From: RGIG3528 sp964653855
GTDB taxonomy: Bacteria > Bacillota > Clostridia > Lachnospirales > Lachnospiraceae
NCBI GenBank assembly: GCA_964653855.1
Contig: CAZZFV010000036.1
Coordinates: 1-23,245, forward strand
DNA: 23,245 nucleotides
Direction: 5' to 3'
Shown here: piece by piece, positions 1 to 6,070 of the stretch
Layout of the letters: each line of letters begins with the position of its first letter
Numbering within the stretch: the stretch's first letter is position 1
Notes under the pieces: generated by a model
Seen by the model: only the letters and a program-made list of their open reading frames with translations
Database searches by the model: none
Told to the model about the DNA's origin: nothing
Program-made: the position numbers and the translations under genes

Positions 1-18
1 GTATGAGAGGAGGACAAA

Positions 19-1515
19 ATGGGGATGAAAACATTTAATTTGGCGGATTTATCGGAAATTGAGGTAGGTTTGCATACAGAATCAACAAATATCGATGCGG
101 CTATATCGGAAACTTCGGATACGGTAAAGACGGAAAAGCCGGAAAACTCGGATAATACGGAAGACGAAGAAGCGGAAAAAACATATAAGACAGTCGCAAC
201 GACATCCGTGGTCACAGTGATTGCGTATATGCTCGGGATGGAGGAGGATACGCTCGAAAGCCGTTACGGAGAAAACAATAATGAAATACTTGAGTCGTGC
301 AAAGTAAGCAAAGAGGCTTCGATCATAAGGTATTTGTGCCGACTTCGCACTTCTCTTATGATGCATTTTAAGAAGGTTGACGACGATATCAAATATAATT
401 TCGGAAATATCGACCGGATGGAGTATTTTAAAAAGGATGAGATAAATAAGCTTATTAAATGGGAAGTGCCCGTGATTCTCACAAATACGCGTGCCGACAA
501 GTATTCGGAGCATTTTAACAAGCTTATTGCGGATAATATTGAGGCTTGCCGCACATTTTTTCCCGACTGGCTGAATTATGAATACATCAAAGACGTTTTT
601 GTTGTTCCGAAATATTGGAAATCGGGAGTTCTTAAGCAGGAATTCGAAAAGTACATGGCAAATATCAATCGCTATCCTTTTCATATGTATATGCATTGGC
701 AGCCGGGGGACTACGGAAATATTTTAAGTTCCGACGGCAAGTTTATCAGCCTCATTTATGTGCAGCATAAGGATACATTTGTTGATAAAACAAAATTTCA
801 CGATGCTGCCGAGGACACCAAGCAAAATATTTATGAATATATCGATGCGGCAAAAAAAGTAAAGTTTTTTGTGGATTGCGAAAATTGCGACGTTTATAAG
901 CTTGCGGGAGTTTTGAGAAACCTTGACAAGGATGAGCTTGCGAAAGTTGACGGCATGGTTTTGTATGACGACGTTCACACGACATGCGCGTGGGATATTT
1001 TGAGCAAGTTTACGCATATTCCCGTGGAACACGTGGAAGTGGAGCGCGTGATGGACACAAAATCGCTTGTGGATATCAGGATGGCTATGGGGATAAGTAA
1101 GGCTTATTATGAGGAACATGTGGATTCCTTTGTGCTTTGCTCGAGCGATTCGGACTTCTGGGCGGTGATATCGTCGTTACCCGAGGCAAGGTTTATTGTC
1201 CTTTATGAATATGAAAAATGCAGCCACACGATAAAGGATATGCTGAATATGCACAATATCTATCATTGCGCAATCGATGATTTTTATACGGGAAACGCCA
1301 ATGACATAAAGAAAGTGGTTTTGCGAAAGGAACTTGAAAAACGTTTGCCTGAGATTGTGGGAACCAATGCGCAGGCACTTCTCGAACAGGTTTACTGGTC
1401 GGCGAAGGTTGAGGCAAACAAAAACGAAAAGAAAATGTTTTTTGATAAATACATAAAAACGCTGAGGCTGAAGATTAATGACGACGGAGTGTTCTTTGTC
1501 GACATGACGGAGTAA
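19..1515 (+). CDS. NYN-domain (PIN-like) putative ribonuclease, 498 aa
   Basis: The C-terminal part, roughly residues 280-425, reads as an NYN domain, a PIN-fold metal-dependent RNase family. The acidic set is visible: D286 in FVDCENC, D347/D352 in DTKSLVDIRM, and D377/D379 in CSSDSDF. Residues 1-55 are acidic and low in complexity (Ser, Thr, Glu, Asp), so probably disordered. Residues 56-275 form an N-terminal region I cannot assign. No signal peptide or membrane segment is seen, so a cytoplasmic location is likely. The start is supported by AGGAGG at 8-13, 5 nt before the ATG. Its promoter lies outside the window. There is no clear terminator before the next promoter at 1565. RNase activity is inferred from the fold; the RNA target is unknown. 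Confidence 0.75.
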   Translation: MGMKTFNLADLSEIEVGLHTESTNIDAAISETSDTVKTEKPENSDNTEDEEAEKTYKTVATTSVVTVIAYMLGMEEDTLESRYGENNNEILESCKVSKEASIIRYLCRLRTSLMMHFKKVDDDIKYNFGNIDRMEYFKKDEINKLIKWEVPVILTNTRADKYSEHFNKLIADNIEACRTFFPDWLNYEYIKDVFVVPKYWKSGVLKQEFEKYMANINRYPFHMYMHWQPGDYGNILSSDGKFISLIYVQHKDTFVDKTKFHDAAEDTKQNIYEYIDAAKKVKFFVDCENCDVYKLAGVLRNLDKDELAKVDGMVLYDDVHTTCAWDILSKFTHIPVEHVEVERVMDTKSLVDIRMAMGISKAYYEEHVDSFVLCSSDSDFWAVISSLPEARFIVLYEYEKCSHTIKDMLNMHNIYHCAIDDFYTGNANDIKKVVLRKELEKRLPEIVGTNAQALLEQVYWSAKVEANKNEKKMFFDKYIKTLRLKINDDGVFFVDMTE

Positions 1516-1564
1516 GGGAAATTGATGCAGCAGGTAAGGTGTCGATTGCCATTAGAGAAATAAC

Positions 1565-1593
1565 TTGACCCACGCAAATTAAAGTGATATAAC
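1565..1593 (+). promoter_or_regulatory. Sigma-A-type promoter for the SDR gene
   Basis: TTGACC at 1565-1570 and TATAAC at 1588-1593 are separated by 17 bp. Transcription would start near 1600, leaving a leader of about 155 nt before the ATG at 1757. That leader contains the inverted repeat TGTGAA/TTCACA (1609-1614 and 1619-1624), a 10-nt direct repeat CCGGAAGTCA (1633-1642 and 1656-1665), and ATTGCC at 1728-1733, which can pair with GGCAAT (1705-1710) or, alternatively, its shorter form with GCAAT (1715-1719). Confidence 0.6.
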
Positions 1594-1756
1594 GATATCC
1601 GGGCAGAATGTGAATTGTTTCACAATCTTGCGCCGGAAGTCACATGCGCTTAAATCCGGAAGTCATAAGCTTACGAATATGGGAGATAGGTGACTTTCAC
1701 ATGCGGCAATGTTTGCAATGCGGACATATTGCCTTATTTTAAAGGAGGTTTTTTAG

Positions 1757-2515
1757 ATGGACAGATTAAAGGGAAAGGTAGCAATTATCACAGGAGGAAA
1801 CTCGGGCGTAGGCGAGGCTACGGCAAAGCTTTTTGCGGCTGAGGGCGCAACGGTTGTAATTACGGCAAGAAGAGAAGAAGCACTTAAGAAGGTTGCGGAT
1901 GAGATTAAGGCAAACGGCGGTGAAGTTTATGCCGTTTCGACGGATATCTCTAAGAAGGGCGATCCCGAGCGTCTTGTCGATCTTGTTATTGAAAAATACG
2001 GAAAAATAGATATTTTGGTAAACAATGCAGGAATTCTTGAAGAGGGACTTAAGCCCATCGACAGATTTTTGGATGATGACCTTGACAGAATCGTTGAAAC
2101 AAACGAAAAGGGAACGATGCGCTGCATGCGTGCCGCAGCACAGAAAATGCAAACGGGCGCATCGATCGTAAACGTTGCTTCAATCGCAGGCGTTAAGGGA
2201 TGCGGCGGCGCAGCTTATGTTGCTTCAAAGGCGGCCATTGTCGGTATTACAAAGCATACGGCACTTCGTTTTCAGCAGGCAGGCATTCGTTGCAATGCAA
2301 TTTGCCCCGGAAATATCATTACACCGATGACAATGGGCACAAATCCCGCAAGCCTCGATCCCGATATGATCGGAGCAATGGCAACACACAGCAATTTGAA
2401 GACACAGTCGTGCAAGGCGGAAGATGTCGCAAATGCGATTCTTTTCTTTGCAAGCGATGAGTCGAGAGCAATCACCGGTCAGGCAATCGTTGCCGATTTC
2501 GGTGCAATGCTGTAA
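1757..2515 (+). CDS. Short-chain dehydrogenase/reductase (SDR), 252 aa
   Basis: This is a classical SDR NAD(P)-dependent oxidoreductase of typical length. The Rossmann glycine motif is TGGNSGVG (residues 12-19) and the structural NNAG is at 89-92. The catalytic tetrad is complete: N116, S142, Y154 and K158 (YVASK). Arginines at 38-39 after the second strand fit NADP(H) preference, but that is weak evidence. The C-terminal GQAIVADFG matches the usual SDR ending. AAAGGAGG (1741-1748) precedes the ATG by 8 nt. The gene is monocistronic, with a promoter at 1565-1593 and a terminator at 2562-2591. The substrate cannot be read from sequence; neither neighbour suggests a pathway. Confidence 0.93.
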   Translation: MDRLKGKVAIITGGNSGVGEATAKLFAAEGATVVITARREEALKKVADEIKANGGEVYAVSTDISKKGDPERLVDLVIEKYGKIDILVNNAGILEEGLKPIDRFLDDDLDRIVETNEKGTMRCMRAAAQKMQTGASIVNVASIAGVKGCGGAAYVASKAAIVGITKHTALRFQQAGIRCNAICPGNIITPMTMGTNPASLDPDMIGAMATHSNLKTQSCKAEDVANAILFFASDESRAITGQAIVADFGAML

Positions 2516-2529
2516 TTCCGTAAATTAAA
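2516..2529 (+). repeat. 14-nt direct repeat, copy 1
   Basis: TTCCGTAAATTAAA here recurs exactly at 2786-2799. The two copies flank a segment with a terminator and a small gene remnant. Copy 1 overlaps the end of the SDR gene region and copy 2 lies inside the second terminator hairpin. Confidence 0.6.
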
Positions 2530-2561
2530 AAAATTATATTGTAATTTAAAGCTAAAAAATT

Positions 2562-2591
2562 ATGCCGTTCCGAAGCAGGAACGGCATTTTT
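2562..2591 (+). terminator. Intrinsic terminator of the SDR gene
   Basis: ATGCCGTTCC (2562-2571) pairs perfectly over 10 bp with GGAACGGCAT (2578-2587) around a 6-nt loop, and the T-run continues to 2592. Confidence 0.9.
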
Positions 2592-2593
2592 TA

Positions 2594-2764
2594 ATGTATA
2601 GAAAAAGTGAAAATTTTTTTTATTTGTCCGGGCGTACCGCAACGGGGACTACCGGGGGTCTGTTAACTCTCGGAAATCAATCAACTTATTCATATGGAGA
2701 CGAAACCGAGCATAAGTATTCCGGTGTTGTTCAGAATGTAATTGTGGGGGATGACCTGTTCTGA
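2594..2764 (+). pseudogene. Small open frame, probable 3' remnant of a lost gene
   Basis: An open frame of 56 codons runs from an ATG at 2594 to a TGA at 2762. The ATG sits directly on the T-run of the SDR terminator and has no ribosome binding site, so it is unlikely to be a start. Amino-acid content from about residue 11 on (Gly, Thr, Ser, Tyr; ending GVVQNVIVGDDLF) resembles beta-strand-rich exported protein sequence, and the local GC content is higher than in the AT-rich flanks. I read it as the tail of a deleted gene that shared the downstream terminator at 2778-2819. Family unknown. The rest of the 2516-2862 gene-free stretch holds the two terminators and AT-rich DNA. Confidence 0.3.
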
Positions 2765-2777
2765 AAAGTCATTAAAA

Positions 2778-2819
2778 AATGAAGGTTCCGTAAATTAAAC
2801 ACGGTACCTTCATTTTTTT
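2778..2819 (+). terminator. Bidirectional terminator
   Basis: AATGAAGGT (2778-2786) pairs with ACCTTCATT (2806-2814). After one T-T mismatch, CCGT pairs with ACGG. A-run upstream and T-run downstream let it act on both strands, so it probably also ends the minus-strand SPFH-RHH operon, whose last stop codon is at 2863-2865. The 14-nt repeat copy 2 (2786-2799) lies within it. Confidence 0.8.
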
Positions 2820-2862
2820 AATGAATATTGTTTTAAGATATCGGATTAAATTTTTTTCGATG

Positions 2863-3066
2863 CTATTTTATATCAAGTTCCGGCGGGATATCGAGCTCCT
2901 TCGGAGCGGGAGCACCGTTCTTTTTGCGCTGACGAACGCATTCGGTGAGCAAATATTCTATCTGTCCGTTTACGGAACGGAAATCGTCCTCGGCCCAGGC
3001 TGCGATTGCGTCATAAAGTTTTTCCGATAACCGGAGCGGAACCTGTTTCTTTCCCGATTCACCCAT
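2863..3066 (-). CDS. Arc-like ribbon-helix-helix DNA-binding protein, 67 aa
   Basis: This small protein has the shape of an Arc/MetJ-type ribbon-helix-helix repressor. A short strand (KQVPLRLS, residues 7-14) is followed by helix A (about 15-27) and helix B, with RSVNGQIEYLL at about 30-40. The C-terminal tail is Pro/Glu-rich and probably disordered. Such proteins bind DNA as dimers through the paired strand, often in tandem along the operator. It begins 3 nt after the SPFH stop codon in the same operon, so the pair is co-transcribed. The phased TGATAT boxes at the operon promoter (4201-4228) are the obvious candidate for an autoregulatory operator. The fold call is firm; the role as repressor of this promoter is inference. 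Confidence 0.82.
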   Translation of the reverse strand: MGESGKKQVPLRLSEKLYDAIAAWAEDDFRSVNGQIEYLLTECVRQRKKNGAPAPKELDIPPELDIK

Positions 3067-3069
3067 AAA

Positions 3070-4113
3070 TCAATACAAACTTCCCGAGTTTACAATGGGC
3101 TGGGTATCTTTGTTTCCGCAGAGGACGACAAGCAGATTTGATACCATGGCGGCTTTTCTTTCTTCGTCAAGCTCCACAACATGCTTTTCGGACAGCTTTT
3201 CAAGCGCCATTTCAACCATTCCGACGGCACCGTCGACAATCATTTTGCGTGCGTCGACAACGGCCGAAGCCTGCTGGCGTTGAAGCATTACGGCGGCAAT
3301 TTCGGGAGCATATGCAAGGTAGGTGATTCTTGCTTCCAGGATTTCGAGGCCTGCGTTTTCCACCTTGTTTTGAATTTCTTTTCTGATTCTTTCGGCAACG
3401 ATTTCGCTCGAACCGCGCAAACTTCCGTCATCCGCAAGTCCGTCGCCCGTTGTGTCGATGTTTTCGGCAACGTCGTAAGGATAAATTTTTACAATGTGGC
3501 GAAGAGCGCTGTCACATTGAAGCGAAAGGTATTCCTTGTAATTGTCGACGTTAAACACGGCCTTTGCGGTATCGGTAACTTTCCACATAACGGCGATTCC
3601 GATTTCAATGGGATTTCCGAGGCAGTCGTTCACCTTTTGACGTGCGTTGTTGAGAGTCATGATTTTTAGCGATATTTTTTTGCCTTCTGTGGATGCGGGA
3701 GCGGAAGTGCCGAGCGTGATTCCGCCGTTTCCCGTGATGCTCAAAGGCTTGTTGTTTTCCGTTACATCACCGCTCTGGCTGAGTTTTGTTGCGGCAGCGG
3801 GATTAATTGCCGAGCAAAAGGGATTTACAAAATAAAATCCGGCATCTTTAAGTGTGCCCACATATTGACCGAAGAGTGTGAGGACAAGTGCTTCCTGAGG
3901 CTTTAAAACTTTGAGACCGAAGAACAAAATCCAACCGGTGAATGTGTAAAGCACGGAAATGACCATGAGAACAATGTTGATTATGCCGTAGTTTCCGCCG
4001 TCAAGCTTGATTCCGTTTGCGATAAATCCCGCAATTGCGGCAATGTAAAGGAAAATAAAGAGAAACATCATGGGTAATCCGTTTTTGTTTTTTACAAGTG
4101 TTTTTTCTTGCAT
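3070..4113 (-). CDS. SPFH/band-7 domain membrane protein, 347 aa
   Basis: Two N-terminal membrane segments (about residues 14-33 and 44-67) precede a band-7/SPFH domain that opens with KPQEALVLTLFGQYVG (71-86). A typical membrane-proximal strand, AGFYFVNPF, follows at 91-99. A low-complexity Gly/Ser/Thr insert sits near 113-143. The C-terminal half (about 230-330) is an alanine- and glutamate-rich helix with RQQASAVVDARKMIVDGAV, usual for stomatin/prohibitin-type scaffolds that oligomerise and organise membrane microdomains. The ATG at 4113 has AAAGGAGGTC immediately upstream (4119-4128). The gene is first in an operon with the ribbon-helix-helix gene. A specific client or function cannot be read from the sequence. 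Confidence 0.9.
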   Translation of the reverse strand: MQEKTLVKNKNGLPMMFLFIFLYIAAIAGFIANGIKLDGGNYGIINIVLMVISVLYTFTGWILFFGLKVLKPQEALVLTLFGQYVGTLKDAGFYFVNPFCSAINPAAATKLSQSGDVTENNKPLSITGNGGITLGTSAPASTEGKKISLKIMTLNNARQKVNDCLGNPIEIGIAVMWKVTDTAKAVFNVDNYKEYLSLQCDSALRHIVKIYPYDVAENIDTTGDGLADDGSLRGSSEIVAERIRKEIQNKVENAGLEILEARITYLAYAPEIAAVMLQRQQASAVVDARKMIVDGAVGMVEMALEKLSEKHVVELDEERKAAMVSNLLVVLCGNKDTQPIVNSGSLY

Positions 4114-4200
4114 GTGTGACCTCCTTTAAGGGCAAATGTAGGTTTTGTTTGCGCCACCGTATCCGACAGCGAGTTTGAATTTATATAGTTACCCATCAGC

Positions 4201-4233
4201 TGATATGGTGATGATATCATAATGATATCACGA
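4201..4233. promoter_or_regulatory. Phased TGATAT operator at the SPFH-RHH promoter
   Basis: TGATAT occurs exactly at 4201, 4212 and 4223, an 11-bp period, about one helical turn. The last two units also form a 19-bp palindrome, TGATATCAT-A-ATGATATCA (4212-4230). The boxes cover the -10 and the spacer of the minus-strand promoter at 4211-4239. This suits cooperative binding by ribbon-helix-helix dimers and repression by blocking RNA polymerase; the binding protein is inferred. Confidence 0.65.
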
Positions 4234-4239
4234 TGTCAA
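4211..4239 (-). promoter_or_regulatory. Promoter of the SPFH-RHH operon
   Basis: On the minus strand, an exact TTGACA (4239-4234) and TATCAT (4216-4211) are 17 bp apart. The start of transcription would be near 4204, about 90 nt upstream of the SPFH ATG. Confidence 0.7.
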
Positions 4240-4305
4240 TAACAAGATGAAAAATATGCAAAAATATAAATAAGTAATGACATGCATGATTTATATTGTT
4301 AAAAA

Positions 4306-4334
4306 TTGACAAAATAGCTAAAAATATATATAAT
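4306..4334 (+). promoter_or_regulatory. Consensus promoter with paired TAGCTA boxes for the antitoxin-toxin operon
   Basis: TTGACA (4306-4311) and TATAAT (4329-4334) are both exact consensus with 17-bp spacing. The palindromic hexamer TAGCTA occurs at 4315-4320 and 4340-4345, on either side of the -10; extended by one base, the two form a 7-bp inverted repeat. Paired short palindromes over the core promoter are the usual arrangement for autoregulation by YefM/Phd-type antitoxins. Confidence 0.8.
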
Positions 4335-4366
4335 AAAATTAGCTAAAATAAAAAAGGAGGACCGGT

Positions 4367-4609
4367 ATGATTGCTGCAACCGTTACCGCAACAGAAATGC
4401 AAAATAATTTTGGAAGATATTTGAATCTTGTGATGTCGGGTCAGGAAATTATTGTGACAAAAAACGGTAAGGAAGTGGGAAGATTTGTTCCGAAAGACAG
4501 TGTTGTGTCTTATTTGACGGATTCGCTTACGGGAATTTTAAAGCAAGATACGGATATTGATAAAATAAAATCGGAAAGCCTGAGGGGAAAGTATGGTTTT
4601 GTTGATTGA
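4367..4609 (+). CDS. Phd/YefM-family antitoxin, 80 aa
   Basis: The N-terminal part matches the Phd/YefM antitoxin fold: TVTATEMQNNFGRYLNLV followed by a strand-turn segment, EIIVTKNGKEVGRFVP (residues about 6-45). The C-terminal 30 residues (SLTGILKQDTDID...) would be the flexible toxin-binding tail. Proteins of this family neutralise the toxin and repress their own promoter. An AAAGGAGG-type site precedes the ATG. The gene overlaps the PIN toxin gene by 17 bp, which indicates translational coupling. The promoter at 4306-4334 with its TAGCTA boxes is the likely operator. Confidence 0.93.
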   Translation: MIAATVTATEMQNNFGRYLNLVMSGQEIIVTKNGKEVGRFVPKDSVVSYLTDSLTGILKQDTDIDKIKSESLRGKYGFVD

Positions 4610-5000
4610 TACAAATATACTTTTGGATGTTTTATGCGACAGACAAGAATTTGTTGAAATGTCATCTGTTGTTTGGAAAATGTGCGAAACGGGAAAGGCA
4701 AAAGGATATGTTTCCGCACTCAGCTTTGCGAATATGATGTATGTCATGAGAAACGAATTAAGTCCCGATTCCATAGCCGAAGTATTTGTTAAATTGAAAT
4801 TGATTTTTGAGTTTGCGGATTTAAGTTCTTCGATTATACAAAAGGCGGTGGATATGAAATGGAATGATTTTGAGGATGCTGTTCAATGCGCAACCGCCGA
4901 GAATATTCATGCTGATTATATTATTACGAGAAACATAAAGGATTTTGTCAAAAGTAAGGTTCTTGCATTGATGCCTGAGGAGGTTGTTGCACGAATTTAA
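4593..5000 (+). CDS. PIN-domain toxin, VapC-like (PIN_3 type), 135 aa
   Basis: The protein begins with the PIN signature LIDTNILLDVL (D6). The distal acidic cluster NDFEDAVQ (D92, E94, D95) and ITRNIKDF (D117) are also present. The middle acidic residue common in classic VapC is not obvious around residue 43; S44 and N47 occupy that area, as in other PIN_3-type members. PIN toxins are Mg-dependent RNases that stop translation by cleaving specific RNAs. The start overlaps the antitoxin gene by 17 bp, so the toxin is made from the same message. No hairpin terminator follows; only a T-rich stretch at 5009-5017. Confidence 0.9.
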   Translation: MVLLIDTNILLDVLCDRQEFVEMSSVVWKMCETGKAKGYVSALSFANMMYVMRNELSPDSIAEVFVKLKLIFEFADLSSSIIQKAVDMKWNDFEDAVQCATAENIHADYIITRNIKDFVKSKVLALMPEEVVARI

Positions 5001-5062
5001 GAGATTGTTTTTTTATTTTGTTTTGAAGTTTTTTGATACGGCAAATATAGGAAAGGAAAAAG

Positions 5063-5092
5063 TTGATAATTTCAGTAACTGTGTGGTAGAAT
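5063..5092 (+). promoter_or_regulatory. Promoter of the MNT-HEPN operon
   Basis: TTGATA (5063-5068) and TAGAAT (5087-5092) are separated by 18 bp. The predicted start is near 5099, leaving a short leader with GAAAGGAG before the ATG at 5123. Confidence 0.55.
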
Positions 5093-5122
5093 AAACCGAT
5101 AGACAGAAGAAAGGAGCGTAAA

Positions 5123-5497
5123 ATGTGTAAGCTTGTACAATTGGCTTCGGGCAAATACGTGGCAGATATTAAGCTTGATTATATTCTTAATATAGTGAAG
5201 CTTGCGTCGGAGACGGAGAACATTGACAGGGTTGTTTTGTTCGGGTCGGCAACGGAAGAACGTTGTAAAAATGAGTCGGATATCGATATTGCCGTATTCG
5301 GAAAAATGAGCAAAGCAAAATATTTGCGCTCAAAGGAATATGATAAATTTCATACGGATGTTATTTTGTATGGCGGTAATTTTAAACAGGATTATGATAT
5401 TTTGTATTTTTCTGAGCCTGCGAAAAATACGGGCGCCGTTATGGATGACATAGAAAATGGGGTTGAAATATATCGAAGGAGCACAAAATGCAATTAA
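5123..5497 (+). CDS. MNT-type nucleotidyltransferase, antitoxin of a HEPN-MNT pair, 124 aa
   Basis: This is a minimal nucleotidyltransferase. The diagnostic motif is FGSATEERCKNESDIDIAVFG, with G41-S42 and the metal-binding D53 and D55. D79 in HTDVILYG supplies the third acidic position. The size matches minimal MNT proteins. In characterised HEPN-MNT systems such enzymes transfer AMP groups to the HEPN RNase and silence it. The gene overlaps the following HEPN gene by 10 bp, so the two are co-translated. The ATG is preceded by AAAGGAG. Pairing with HEPN is seen directly; the AMP-transfer activity is inferred from family knowledge. Confidence 0.9.
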   Translation: MCKLVQLASGKYVADIKLDYILNIVKLASETENIDRVVLFGSATEERCKNESDIDIAVFGKMSKAKYLRSKEYDKFHTDVILYGGNFKQDYDILYFSEPAKNTGAVMDDIENGVEIYRRSTKCN

Positions 5498-5874
5498 CCA
5501 AAGGCCTTATTAAGGCTGATTTGATTGCCGCAAGACAGGCAATCGAATACTATGAAAAGACTAAAAATCATAGTATTAAAAATGTTGCCGCATATCATAT
5601 ACAGCAGGCTTCCGAAAAAATGATTAAAATTCAGGTCTATAACAGTGAGGCGATTTATGATAACAGAAGCATGTATAGGCATGACATAAAAGCACTGACT
5701 CTTTATGCGGAAAGTTTGGGGATAAAATTTTGTATTCCCGATTATATCAGGAAAAACAGCGATATTATTTCAGATTGGGAAGCGGGGAGTAGGTATGACG
5801 TCGGATTTTCCGTCAGAATAGATACATTGAAAAAAACTATGCAAGTTTTGGCGGAGTGGTATGATGAAATTTGA
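5488..5874 (+). CDS. HEPN-domain protein, probable toxin partner of MNT, 128 aa
   Basis: This all-helical protein has HEPN hallmarks: AAYHIQQASEKMIK (residues 34-47), a central RHDIKAL (64-70), and SDWEAGSRYDVG (91-106) near the end, most like the broader HEPN family (PF05168) rather than the DUF86/HepT group. A spacing that could be read as Rx4H is present at R60-H65, but the residue after the Arg is Ser rather than the usual polar Asn/Asp/His, so RNase activity is uncertain. It overlaps the MNT gene by 10 bp. A terminator follows at 5896-5923. It could be an RNase toxin or a non-catalytic partner. Confidence 0.85.
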   Translation: MQLTKGLIKADLIAARQAIEYYEKTKNHSIKNVAAYHIQQASEKMIKIQVYNSEAIYDNRSMYRHDIKALTLYAESLGIKFCIPDYIRKNSDIISDWEAGSRYDVGFSVRIDTLKKTMQVLAEWYDEI

Positions 5875-5895
5875 GGACGGAATTGTGAGTATTAC

Positions 5896-5923
5896 GGCTG
5901 CGATTGTTCGCAGCCTTTGTTTT
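5896..5923 (+). terminator. Terminator of the MNT-HEPN operon
   Basis: GGCTGCGA (5896-5903) pairs with TCGCAGCC (5908-5915) around a TTGT loop, followed by TTTGTTTT. Confidence 0.88.
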
Positions 5924-5952
5924 ATATAAAAAATATGGTGAAAAAAGATGAA

Positions 5953-5991
5953 GGAGCACAATGGCATTTTGCCTGTGCTTCCTATTTTTTT
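5953..5991 (+). terminator. Second hairpin with T-run, possible terminator or attenuator
   Basis: GGAGCACA pairs with TGTGCTTCC with one bulged T, and GGCA/TGCC extend the stem inside. A T-run at 5985-5991 follows. It lies between the HEPN operon terminator and the XpaC promoter, so it is probably a back-up terminator, or the end of an untranslated transcript. Confidence 0.6.
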
Positions 5992-6000
5992 ATCGAAAAC

Positions 6001-6066
6001 TATCTCTTGCGATTGTGCTTCTTATGTGTGATAATAAATTTATCTGTGTAAAGGAAGCAAGAGATA
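6001..6066. promoter_or_regulatory. Extended -10 promoter and 10-bp inverted repeat upstream of xpaC
   Basis: TTGCGA (6007-6012) and GATAAT (6030-6035) are 17 bp apart, with a TG at 6027-6028 making an extended -10. An exact inverted repeat, TATCTCTTGC (6001-6010) and GCAAGAGATA (6057-6066), brackets the promoter. The left arm overlaps the -35; the right arm lies in the leader and includes the only SD-like bases (AAGAG) near the ATG at 6071. Its spacing suits a looping or two-site operator; the binding factor is unknown. Confidence 0.55.
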
Positions 6067-6070
6067 CAAA

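Noticed and set aside
82..696. Minus-strand open frame of 204 codons within the NYN gene
   Set aside because: Antisense to a well-supported gene, with low-complexity Ile/Phe/Arg composition and no start signals.
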